A stretch of DNA of 64,000 nucleotides from Streptomyces sp. SID12501. GTDB taxonomy: Bacteria > Actinomycetota > Actinomycetes > Streptomycetales > Streptomycetaceae. Position numbers and translations under genes: made by a program. Positions 10,881 through 18,272 of the stretch are shown one piece after another (positions within the stretch are counted from its first letter, which is position 1; each line of letters begins with the position of its first letter). Under the pieces are notes generated by a model that was given only the letters and a program-made list of their open reading frames with translations, was not told the origin of the DNA and searched no databases. Location of the stretch: positions 186,001-250,000 of the forward strand of contig NZ_JAAGLU010000006.1 of NCBI RefSeq assembly GCF_010550245.1. Reading direction: 5' to 3'.

Positions 10881-11456
10881 GTGTCAGGGCATTCGATGCG
10901 GCGTCTGACGGCACTGGTCTCTCCGCCGACTCAAGGAGGAAACAGCGTTGACTGGTCAGCCATGGCGACTGAATACTCACATGGTTTCCCGGACGACTAC
11001 CGCGAGTTCATGGGTATCTACGGGCAGGGATTCTTCGACGACTTTCTGGGAGTGGAGCCGCCGACTCAGGATGTCTATCCGCTGGAAGTCAGTGCGACCG
11101 TTCGTGGCAGGACTGCCGATGCCCGGTTCACAGGCGAAGAATGCGAATACGATCGGCCCGACCTGCTGATCGCATGGGGACTGACCGTTGATTCCGACCT
11201 GCTTTGTTGGCGGGCTGATTCACCTGACCCCAACATGTGGACCACGGTGCTCTGGCGTCGGCAGTGGCTGTCGTGGGAACAGTTCGACTGCGGAATGACG
11301 GAGTTCCTGTGTCGCTACGCCACACGTGATCTACCCGACGTGTGGACTTTTGACCTGCCGTACGACGGCTGCCGCTTCGTCCACGACCGAGACTACAAGA
11401 GGCTCCGGGCACTGAAGATCGACCCTTGGGGACCCGAACCGGTAGCGGGGACATGA
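10881..11456 (+). CDS. SMI1/KNR4 (SUKH) family protein, likely cognate immunity protein
   Basis: About 191 residues. The region LVSPPTQGG..VDWSAMATEY..GFPDDYREFMGIYGQG is the typical SUKH opening, and the Trp/Asp-rich later part (LLIAWGLTVDSDLLCWRAD) matches the rest of the fold. I chose GTG 10881 because GGAAAG lies seven bases upstream. ATG 10896 and an overlapping GTG 10836 are alternatives. It starts 28 bp after the RHS toxin stop, the usual place for the immunity partner. SUKH proteins are established immunity proteins against many nuclease toxin tips. G+C is visibly lower than in the RHS shell, consistent with a cassette exchanged together with the toxin tip. Confidence 0.85.
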   Translation: MSGHSMRRLTALVSPPTQGGNSVDWSAMATEYSHGFPDDYREFMGIYGQGFFDDFLGVEPPTQDVYPLEVSATVRGRTADARFTGEECEYDRPDLLIAWGLTVDSDLLCWRADSPDPNMWTTVLWRRQWLSWEQFDCGMTEFLCRYATRDLPDVWTFDLPYDGCRFVHDRDYKRLRALKIDPWGPEPVAGT

Positions 11457-11851
11457 CGAGAGGAAGCAGCCATGCCACACCCCACGGTGACGTGGCCGGC
11501 GCGGTGCATGTGAGCCCGGACTTGGTGAGTGCGCGGATTCTGGCCCGTCTGGTGCGGGGATGACGGAGTACGACCGCAGCCCTCCGGAAACCTGAGAACT
11601 CGCCGACCGTTCCGCACCGAATGCTGCCATCGCTGATAACAGGCGAGGACGAGTGCCAGGACGCGCCCGAGTCGCTCATCGGCTGGGGCGGGACCGTCGA
11701 GGCGGACGGTCTGTTTCGTCTCTCCACCCGAAGACATCGATGCCATCCATCTCTTGCCAACGCCTGTCGGCCCTGCTTCTACACCCGGATTCCGGCGCTG
11801 ACAGGACGTACTCGCACCATGACCAACTGATCTGACCGATACGAGGGCACC
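11457..11851. other. Intergenic stretch with an immunity-gene relic
   Basis: About 395 bp separate two intact SUKH genes. The middle holds a degraded SUKH fragment, listed separately. The first 100 bp contain no intact frame that I recognise, though they could be remains of an older toxin tip. The last bases carry GAGGG four bases before the next ATG. Confidence 0.5.
11564..11724 (+). pseudogene. Relic of a SUKH (SMI1/KNR4) immunity gene
   Basis: Read from 11564, the translation includes ITGEDECQDAPESLIGWGG followed by TVEADGLFRLS. This lines up with the corresponding part of the upstream SUKH protein (FTGEECEYDRPDLLIAWGL followed by TVDSDLLCWR). The N-terminal SUKH half is missing, a TGA precedes the fragment at 11561, and similarity stops after LFRLS, where the frame continues into unrelated sequence. 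I read this as the remains of a third immunity gene in an orphan-immunity array. Confidence 0.6.
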
Positions 11852-12367
11852 ATGCACTGGGCTGTGGAAGAGCTGAGCCGCGTTGTACAGCCGCCCGCGG
11901 ACGGCGGTGACACGGTCGACTGGGATGCGCTGCGCGCCGAGACGGGATGGGAGTTCCCTGCGGACTATCGCGACTTCGTCGCGGCGTATGGGCTGGGCGG
12001 GATCAGCGACTCGATCGGCATCCTTACACCTCCGTTCGACGGCTATCCACACGGGGACCACCTGCTTCACGGCGCTCAGTGGCCGCCGGTGGACGGGACG
12101 TTGACCTGGGCGTCAAACGAAGCCGGCGACGACCTCCTGTGGCGGTGTGCCGGTGAGCCCGATGAGTGGCGAGTGGTCTTCCGTCCGAGAGATCGCCGTC
12201 GGGACCACGAGTACGACATGGGAATGGCGGAGTTCCTGCTTCGCCTGGTGCGGCGGGACATCCGTCCGCCGCTCGGTGCCGAACTGGAGTTGCCGGCCAC
12301 GTTCGAATCATGGCGTGATGAAGATCGGCGTCTGCTCGACGAGGATGGCGATCTTGAAGGCTTCTGA
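11852..12367 (+). CDS. SMI1/KNR4 (SUKH) family protein, orphan immunity candidate
   Basis: 171 residues, ATG start with GAGGG four bases upstream. The N-terminus (VVQPPADGGDTVDWDALR, then FPADYRDFVAAYGLGGI) is canonical SUKH, and the segment DDLLWRCAGEPDEWRVVF matches the family core. No toxin tip lies directly before it, so it may protect against tips carried by other strains. Its stop is overlapped by the start of the next gene, suggesting coupled translation. Confidence 0.85.
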   Translation: MHWAVEELSRVVQPPADGGDTVDWDALRAETGWEFPADYRDFVAAYGLGGISDSIGILTPPFDGYPHGDHLLHGAQWPPVDGTLTWASNEAGDDLLWRCAGEPDEWRVVFRPRDRRRDHEYDMGMAEFLLRLVRRDIRPPLGAELELPATFESWRDEDRRLLDEDGDLEGF

Positions 12368-12869
12368 GCGTGCCCACCACCTTCCTCCCAGCTGTCGGTG
12401 GCCGATACTCGGTGCGGTCGCCGTCGCAGTGCTGATTGCGACCGGCGTCGTCACGCTGCTCCTGCGCCCGGATTCCGGTAGCGGGGCGACGCCACCCGCG
12501 CCGGTCTCACATGTCGATACCGCTGTCCGGGCCTGTCTCCTGACCTCCACGGACACGGATACGACGGGTACTTGGGCGACGATGCAGGAGTTGGCCGGGA
12601 CGAGCACCTCGAAGGTCGTGGTCCAGCGGTACCGTCTGCCTGCCGGGGTGGATCCCGTCGCCTACGTCAACACCCTCGTTCAGTTGCGCTGCTCCACGGT
12701 CGTCACCACCGGCGCTGCGGCACGCTCCGCCATAGCCTCCCGCCTCGCAGCGGGACTGGTCCCGCACGTCCGCTTCGTGGTCGTCGCCGATGGGCCGGTA
12801 TCCGGTGCAACGCGTCTGAGCCCGGATGCTGTGAGCACGTCGTCCCTGGCCCGGGCGGTGAGGCGCTGA
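12345..12869 (+). CDS. Small membrane-anchored hypothetical protein
   Basis: 174 residues from ATG 12345, which overlaps the end of the upstream SUKH gene by 23 bp. One hydrophobic segment near residues 22-42 (PILGAVAVAVLIATGVVTLL) anchors the protein. The rest is probably outside the membrane, with an alpha/beta pattern: a segment CLLTSTDTDTTGTWATMQEL, then two alternating strand/helix units. It resembles a fragment of a periplasmic binding-protein (BMP-like) fold. That likeness is weak and I assign no function. Its overlap with an immunity gene makes a role in the same island plausible. Confidence 0.6.
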   Translation: MAILKASERAHHLPPSCRWPILGAVAVAVLIATGVVTLLLRPDSGSGATPPAPVSHVDTAVRACLLTSTDTDTTGTWATMQELAGTSTSKVVVQRYRLPAGVDPVAYVNTLVQLRCSTVVTTGAAARSAIASRLAAGLVPHVRFVVVADGPVSGATRLSPDAVSTSSLARAVRR

Positions 12870-13240
12870 GCGGTGCGAACCGGTTCACCAGATCAGGGGA
12901 GCCCGGGGCGGGACATATCCGACTCTGCTGGGTCGGCGTCAGCCCGCAGCAGCTTGCGGGAGGCGAGACCGGGGAAGGCAGCTTCCCACACGGTGCGCAC
13001 AGTGCGACTGACAAGGTTCTGCAACACCGGCCACATCTGGAGAAGCAGGTCGAGGTAGCGGGGCAGGTCGTCGCAGAGGCCCTCGTGTAGGACGGTGCGG
13101 TACAGGCCCATGCGAGCTCTCCGCTATGTCCACCACGGTGAGCGCATCTCGGATTCTGAGGGCTCGTCAGTGCTAGGGCCTCGTGAGCGACCAGGTGCTG
13201 GCTCGTGCGTGGCCGAAGTTGTCACGCCTGATAGGGCGTC
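12870..13240. other. Intergenic stretch with a possible small reverse gene
   Basis: About 370 bp between the membrane-protein gene and the truncated metallo-hydrolase. Apart from a 72-codon reverse frame (12893-13111) I see no gene. The right boundary is where homology to the metallo-hydrolase begins abruptly, so a recombination junction probably lies near 13230-13245. Confidence 0.45.
12893..13111 (-). CDS. Small hypothetical protein, possibly a remnant
   Basis: 72 residues. The N-terminal part (MGLYRTVLHEGLCDDLPRYL, then a hydrophobic LLLQMWPVLQNLVSRTVR and VWEAAFPGL) has the amphipathic pattern of a real helical protein, while the last 20 residues do not. I recognise no characterised family. 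It is antisense to both neighbours and lies at a likely rearrangement boundary. Confidence 0.3.
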   Translation of the reverse strand: MGLYRTVLHEGLCDDLPRYLDLLLQMWPVLQNLVSRTVRTVWEAAFPGLASRKLLRADADPAESDMSRPGLP

Positions 13241-13660
13241 ATATCGCCGGACATCCACATGACCCCGGAGGAGGGCATGCGTGCCCACCTCGACCTACAG
13301 GGCGGGGCGGCCGGCGGGCTGATGCTGCCGATCCACTGGGGCACCTTCAACCTGGCGGCGCACGCGTGGTCGGACCCCGGCGAGGGCACGATCACCGCCG
13401 CACGCAAGGCGGACGCGCGGATCGCGCTGCCCCACCCGGGTGAGCCCTTCGAGCCCACCGCCGAGACCGTCCCCTCGGAGCCCTGGTGGCGGGGCGTGGC
13501 CGTGATCCCGGCGGGCGGCTGGCCGGCGGTCGACGCCCCTCGTACGGCCGACATCACTCGTACGGCTGATGTGGACGGCACCCGGACCGACACGGCCGGT
13601 GACATTCAGGGCGGAACTATCGACGGCGGCGGAGGACCCAAGGCGGTTTCCGCGAGCTGA
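13241..13660 (+). pseudogene. 5'-truncated MBL-fold metallo-hydrolase (UlaG-like), C-terminal part only
   Basis: Homology begins at about ISPDIHMTPEEG and continues through AHLDLQGG and LMLPIHWGTFNLAAHAWSD to a Pro-rich tail. This is the C-terminal third of the UlaG/NAPE-PLD-like metallo-beta-lactamase family, including the late metal-ligand histidine of PIHWGTF. The N-terminal part with the HxHxDH motif is absent, and a TAG lies in frame at 13232. The product cannot be an active hydrolase. Two short near-repeats (RTADITRTADVDGTRTD) lie near the C-terminus. A strong terminator follows. Confidence 0.7.
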
Positions 13661-13703
13661 CGGTGACGGGCGAAAACGGACGACGGACGGACAACCGTAC
13701 GAA

Positions 13704-13744
13704 CGATGAGGGCCGGGGAGTAGGCGACTCCCCGGCCCTCATCG
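13704..13744 (+). terminator. Strong hairpin, probable terminator
   Basis: An 18-bp perfect stem (13704-13721 pairing with 13727-13744, arm CGATGAGGGCCGGGGAGT) with a 5-nt loop lies 44 bp after the truncated metallo-hydrolase. It separates the toxin island from the conservon. Confidence 0.8.
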
Positions 13745-14032
13745 TCTGTTCATGACCGGTTCTGACCAGCCCTGATCGATTTGGTGGGGCCAGGGAACGT
13801 GCGTCCGAAGGGCTTATCGGTCTGCCGTACGAGATGTCATACCAGAGCGGGACCTCGTTCGGGGGAGTTTGTCAACTGCCCACCGCACGTGATGCGTTGC
13901 CGACTACTGTGAGTGGTCGCCGGGCAACACAGGGCCGTTTTCTTCGGCTCTCGACCGGCACCGCCATGGCGCACGCCCGGGTCGCGCAGACGCGCGGTCC
14001 CCGGGTCCCGACGCACCAGTACGAGGACGAAG

Positions 14033-16162
14033 ATGTCTCACCTCCGAGCACCGGCCCCCCGTGCAGACCGCCGTGAGGGCGGGCGGCACGGTCGGCCGGT
14101 CGCGCGTACTGTCCCCCCACTGCCCGAGACCCAGATACGGCCCCAGCTCATGCGGCTCGCCGTGCTGCCGCCCCTCGCGGTCGCCCTCAGCGCCTGCGCG
14201 GCCGTCCTGTTCATCGTCCGCTCCGGCGAGGTGCGGCCCAGCCTCACTCTGTTCACCGTTCTCACCGGGGCGGTCGGCGTGGCTGTCGGGGGCGTCGTGT
14301 TCGCCCTGGTGGCCGCCGACCGCGCCGCCAGGTTCGTGCACGACCGCCTGGGCGCCCTGCGCCGTACCAGCGCCCGTGGCGAGGTCGAGCTGCGCGCCCT
14401 GGTCGAGGGGCTGCGGCGCGGCGACCCACCGCCGGCCCGCAGGACACGGGGCGTACCCGCTGCCGACGCCGACGACTTCGAACTCCTCGGCGCCGACCTC
14501 GCCCGGGCCCACGACAGCGCCCTCACCGCGGTCGTCCAGGCCGCGCAGCTCTCCAGCCAGACGGGCAGCGAACAGAAGGTCGAGGTCTTCGTCAACCTCG
14601 CCCGGCGCCTCCAGTCCCTCGTGCACCGCGAGATCTCCATCCTCGACGAGCTGGAACACGAGATCGAGGACCCCGACCTGCTCAAGGGCCTCTTCCACGT
14701 CGACCACCTCGCCACCCGTATCCGCCGGCACGCCGAGAACCTCGCCGTCCTCGGCGGCGCCGTCTCGCGCCGACAGTGGAGCAACCCGGTCTCCATGACG
14801 GAGGTGCTCCGCTCGGCCATCGCGGAGGTCGAGCAGTACTCGCGGGTCAAACTCGTGCCCCCGATCGACGGCACCCTGCGAGGACACGCTGTCGCCGACG
14901 TCATCCACCTGCTCGCCGAACTCGTCGAGAACGCCACCGTGTTCTCCGCCCCCCACACCCAGGTGCTGCTGCGCGCCAACCTCGTGACCTCGGGGCTCGC
15001 CATCGAGGTCGAGGACCGCGGCCTCGGCATGCCCGTGGACGAGCAGCACAAGATGAACACGCTGCTCACCGACCCCGACCAGGTCAACGTCGCCAGCCTG
15101 CTCCAGGACGGCCGCATCGGCCTCTTCGTGGTCTCCCAGCTCGCCCGCCGGCACGGCATCCACGTCCGTCTCCAGACCAACATCTACGGCGGTGTGCAGG
15201 CCGTACTCGTCGTACCGCAGGGGCTGCTGGGCACGGACACGGCAGCGGGCGGAGTCGTGGGCGTAGCCCAGTCGCGTCCCCAGGTGACGGCTGAGCCACC
15301 GGGGCCGGCCCAGGCCCGGACCCAGGAGACCGGGAGCATGCGGAGGGTGGCCGAGCCGCCCAGGCAGCGTCCGTCGGCCGCCGGCCACGAGGGACGGCAC
15401 CCGGCGCCCTCGACGCCCGGCCCCGGCATCCAGCCCGGCGCCTCGACGATGCGGCGCCCGGAGGCACCCCGGCCCACCGCACCGGTGCCGAACGGCCGGG
15501 GCCCGGCCCCGCTGCCCGTACGCGGGGCCCGCGTGGAGCGGCCCAACCCCGCCGAGGCGATGCCGGGCGTCCGCCCCGACGACCGGCGGACCGTCGCGGA
15601 GAACGTGGCCGCGCCGCCCACCCCCCGCAACAGCGCCGTGCGCGGCACCATGGGCAAGCCCCAACTGCCCCGCCGCCGCGCCCAGGAGCACATCGCGCCC
15701 CAACTGCGCGGCGGCCCGGCGGCCCCCCGCCCGGAGGGCGAACACGTCGAGCACGACCCCGGGCTCATGGCCGCCTTCCAGCGCGGCATCGGGCTCGCCG
15801 AGGCGCGCCAACTGGAGTCGGACTACACGGACCCGGCCGTGGCCGCGATGGAGAGGGCGTACGAGGCGGAGTACGGGGAGTCGGCGCGCACCCGGACGCC
15901 CGCCAGGCAACCGGCACCCCCGGAACAGACGTACGCGGAGTCCTTGTACCCGGCCGAGTACGTGGCAGCGCGCCCCGAGCCGGTGATCATCCCCCCGTCC
16001 GGCGAAGACGCGGGCCGCACCGATGTCACCGTGCCCGCCATGGACCCCATGGACGTACCGCCCATGGACACGTCCCCCATATCCGAGGCGCACCGGCTGC
16101 GCGCGCCCGGACACGACCTGGACCTCACTGCCCGGCACGACGGGAGCGCACCGGCCGGATGA
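14033..16162 (+). CDS. cvnA: Conservon sensor, histidine-kinase-like ATPase (CvnA)
   Basis: 709 residues from ATG 14033, preceded by GAGG at good spacing. Two hydrophobic segments (about residues 39-65 and 70-95) with a very short loop anchor it. A helical domain follows (ENLAVLGGAVSRRQWSN region), then a GHKL ATPase domain with N-box ELVENATVFS and a G-box around DRGLGM. The last 300 residues are Pro/Arg-rich and probably disordered. Conservons of four genes encoding a kinase-like protein, a roadblock protein, a DUF742 protein and a small GTPase are an established actinobacterial arrangement, thought to form membrane complexes resembling eukaryotic G-protein systems. The large extracytoplasmic sensor domain found in some CvnA proteins is missing. 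Confidence 0.85.
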   Translation: MSHLRAPAPRADRREGGRHGRPVARTVPPLPETQIRPQLMRLAVLPPLAVALSACAAVLFIVRSGEVRPSLTLFTVLTGAVGVAVGGVVFALVAADRAARFVHDRLGALRRTSARGEVELRALVEGLRRGDPPPARRTRGVPAADADDFELLGADLARAHDSALTAVVQAAQLSSQTGSEQKVEVFVNLARRLQSLVHREISILDELEHEIEDPDLLKGLFHVDHLATRIRRHAENLAVLGGAVSRRQWSNPVSMTEVLRSAIAEVEQYSRVKLVPPIDGTLRGHAVADVIHLLAELVENATVFSAPHTQVLLRANLVTSGLAIEVEDRGLGMPVDEQHKMNTLLTDPDQVNVASLLQDGRIGLFVVSQLARRHGIHVRLQTNIYGGVQAVLVVPQGLLGTDTAAGGVVGVAQSRPQVTAEPPGPAQARTQETGSMRRVAEPPRQRPSAAGHEGRHPAPSTPGPGIQPGASTMRRPEAPRPTAPVPNGRGPAPLPVRGARVERPNPAEAMPGVRPDDRRTVAENVAAPPTPRNSAVRGTMGKPQLPRRRAQEHIAPQLRGGPAAPRPEGEHVEHDPGLMAAFQRGIGLAEARQLESDYTDPAVAAMERAYEAEYGESARTRTPARQPAPPEQTYAESLYPAEYVAARPEPVIIPPSGEDAGRTDVTVPAMDPMDVPPMDTSPISEAHRLRAPGHDLDLTARHDGSAPAG

Positions 16163-16239
16163 CCACCCCCCGCAGCACCACCCCTGCCCCCCACCCCAAC
16201 GCTCCCGCAGACCTTCGTACCCCAAGGAGTCGATCCACC

Positions 16240-16674
16240 ATGGCGAGCGATGTGCCGACCGGCCATGTATCAGATCTCGACTGGCTGATGAGCGGTCTCG
16301 TCCAGCGCGTACCGCACACCACGAGCGCGGTACTCCTGTCCTGCGACGGACTCGTCAAGTCCGTGCACGGGCTCGACCCGGACAGCGCCGACCACATGGC
16401 CGCCCTGGCCTCCGGTCTCTACTCCCTCGGACGCAGCGCGGGCGTCCGCTTCGGCGACGGCGGTGAGGTGCGGCAGGTCGTCGTCGAACTCGACTCGACC
16501 CTGCTGTTCGTCACCACCGCCGGCTCCGGCACCTGTCTCGCCGTGCTGGCCGGCCGCGAGGCCGATGCCGCGGTCCTCGGCTACGAGATGGCGATGCTGG
16601 TCAAGAGCGTCCGCCCCTACCTGATGACCGCCCCCCGGCAGGCCGCGGTCGAACCCACGGCGATGAGGCCTTGA
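16240..16674 (+). CDS. cvnB: Roadblock/LC7 domain protein (CvnB)
   Basis: 144 residues from ATG 16240, with AAGGAG ten bases upstream. An earlier in-frame ATG at 16159 would add a 27-residue Pro/Thr-rich extension untypical of the family. The protein shows the roadblock pattern (VSDLDWLMSGLVQRVPHTTS, then VLLSCDGL and LDSTLLFVTTAGSGTCLAVL). CvnB proteins act as dimeric regulators of the conservon GTPase, probably as a GTPase-activating platform by analogy with MglB. Confidence 0.85.
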   Translation: MASDVPTGHVSDLDWLMSGLVQRVPHTTSAVLLSCDGLVKSVHGLDPDSADHMAALASGLYSLGRSAGVRFGDGGEVRQVVVELDSTLLFVTTAGSGTCLAVLAGREADAAVLGYEMAMLVKSVRPYLMTAPRQAAVEPTAMRP

Positions 16675-16676
16675 GC

Positions 16677-17048
16677 GTGACGGCGGCCGGCGACGGGCCA
16701 TGGCTCGACGACGCGGCCGGACGGCTCGTGCGCCCCTACACCGTCAGCAACGGCCGGACCCGGCCGACCACCGCCCTCGACCTCATGTCACAGGTGATGG
16801 CCACCGGAGCCACCCCTCTCGGCTACCTCGGCCCCGAACACGCTCAGGCGCTCGACCTGTGCCGGGAGCCCGTCTCGGTAGCCGAGGTGTCCGCCCAGCT
16901 GAAACTGCCTGCGGCGGTCACCAAAGTGCTGCTTTCCGACCTGGTCGACTGCGGGGCACTCACCACGAAACCGCCCGAGTTCTACCACAAGCCCACTGAC
17001 CGGTCACTTCTGGAGGCAGTGCTCGATGGACTACGACGACAGCTCTGA
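16677..17048 (+). CDS. cvnC: DUF742 protein (CvnC)
   Basis: 123 residues from GTG 16677, two bases after the cvnB stop. A TTG at 16671 is an alternative. It shows the DUF742 pattern: RLVRPYTVSNGRTRP, then a winged-helix-like region with EPVSVAEVSAQLKLPAAVTK followed by LLSDLVDCGALTT. Its biochemical role is unknown. It is a constant conservon member and overlaps cvnD by 23 bp. Confidence 0.85.
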   Translation: MTAAGDGPWLDDAAGRLVRPYTVSNGRTRPTTALDLMSQVMATGATPLGYLGPEHAQALDLCREPVSVAEVSAQLKLPAAVTKVLLSDLVDCGALTTKPPEFYHKPTDRSLLEAVLDGLRRQL

Positions 17049-17634
17049 TCCCTTCCCCACCGCACTGAAGATTCTGGTGGCGGGAGGATTCGGAGTCGGC
17101 AAGACGACCCTCGTCGGCGCGGTGAGCGAGATCGCGCCGCTCAGCACGGAGGAACTGCTCACCACGGTGAGTGCCTCGACCGACAGTCTCGAAGGCATCG
17201 AGAACAAGGTCGAGACCACCGTGGCGATGGACTTCGGCCGCATCACCCTGGACCCTGAACACGTCCTCTATCTGTTCGGCACGCCCGGACAGGAGAGGTT
17301 CTGGTTCATGTGGGACGAGCTCTCCGAGGGCGCGCTCGGCGCGGTGATCCTCGCCGACACCCGGCGCCTGGAGGACTGCTTCGCGGCCGTCGACTTCTTC
17401 GAACAGCGCGGCCTCGGCTTCATCGTCGCGATCAACGAGTTCGACGGCTCGTACCGCTACGACCCCGAGGAGGTGCGCTCCGCCATCGATCTCGACCCCG
17501 ACATCCCGATCGTGCGCTGCGACGCCCGGATCTCCAGTTCGGGGGTGCAGACCCTGCTCACCCTCGTACGGCATCTGCTCGCCCACGCGCCCGCGCCCGC
17601 ACCCAGTGCCCACAGTGAGGGAGCCCGCCCATGA
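17026..17634 (+). CDS. cvnD: Small Ras-like GTPase (CvnD)
   Basis: 202 residues. The P-loop is GGFGVGKTT (residues 20-28), the switch II region is LFGTPGQERF, and the guanine-recognition segment reads INEFD instead of the classical NKxD. This matches the MglA/CvnD branch of GTPases. It overlaps cvnC and shares an ATGA overlap with the following GAF gene, so the five genes 14033-18218 are probably one translationally coupled operon. Confidence 0.88.
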   Translation: MDYDDSSDPFPTALKILVAGGFGVGKTTLVGAVSEIAPLSTEELLTTVSASTDSLEGIENKVETTVAMDFGRITLDPEHVLYLFGTPGQERFWFMWDELSEGALGAVILADTRRLEDCFAAVDFFEQRGLGFIVAINEFDGSYRYDPEEVRSAIDLDPDIPIVRCDARISSSGVQTLLTLVRHLLAHAPAPAPSAHSEGARP

Positions 17635-18218
17635 CCTACGACCCGCCCCGCCCGGCCGGTCGTCTCCTGCTTACCCCCGAGGACGACGAAGCTCCGGCCC
17701 GCACCCGACGGCTGCACGGACTGGGCTTCGGGGAACGGCCCGAGCCCGCCCTCGACGCCTTCGCGGACCGCCTCGCCGAGCTGGTCCGCGCGCCGTACGC
17801 GATGGTCAACTTCATCGGCGAGGAGCGGCAGTTCTTCGCCGGGCTCCATGTCCCGGGCGATGCCGACACGGGCAGCGGTCGGGATGCCGGTGCCGACTCC
17901 GACGGAGTGAAGCCGCGGGTGGGCCGTCGGCTGCCGCGCGACCACGGGTTCTGCCCGCATGTGGTGGTCCGGCGCAAGGCACTCGTCCTGGAGGACGTCC
18001 GCGACTATCCGCGGTTCGCGGGCAACCCGGTCGTGGACGAGTTCGGCATCCGCTCCTACCTGGGCGCGCCGCTCATCGACAGCGCGGGCATGGCGCTGGG
18101 CACGGTGTGCGTCGCCGACTTCGAGCCGCGCCCCTGGGGGAGGGCGGGGCTGGAGACCATCAAGGCGATGGCGGCGGAACTGGCCGGGCAGCTCGCGCCG
18201 GGGGAGGTCCCTCTCTGA
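17631..18218 (+). CDS. GAF-domain protein of the conservon operon
   Basis: 195 residues, start overlapping the cvnD stop by four bases. A GAF fold is visible from about residue 45 (LVRAPYAMVNFIGEERQFFAGL) to 190 (SYLGAPLIDSAGMALGTVCVAD), with DHGFCPHVVVRRKALVLEDV in between. GAF domains bind small ligands or haem or sense redox state. The ligand here cannot be told. Its place suggests it feeds a signal into, or reads one from, the conservon complex. Confidence 0.8.
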   Translation: MTYDPPRPAGRLLLTPEDDEAPARTRRLHGLGFGERPEPALDAFADRLAELVRAPYAMVNFIGEERQFFAGLHVPGDADTGSGRDAGADSDGVKPRVGRRLPRDHGFCPHVVVRRKALVLEDVRDYPRFAGNPVVDEFGIRSYLGAPLIDSAGMALGTVCVADFEPRPWGRAGLETIKAMAAELAGQLAPGEVPL

Positions 18219-18272
18219 AGGGCGTCTCCGTCATACGGAGAGACTCAGTCGTAGAGCGTCATGTGGAGACCG

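Noticed and set aside
18225..18241. Small inverted repeat TCTCCGT-CAT-ACGGAGA as the conservon terminator
   Set aside because: Only 7 bp with a 3-nt loop and no T-tract; too weak to call.
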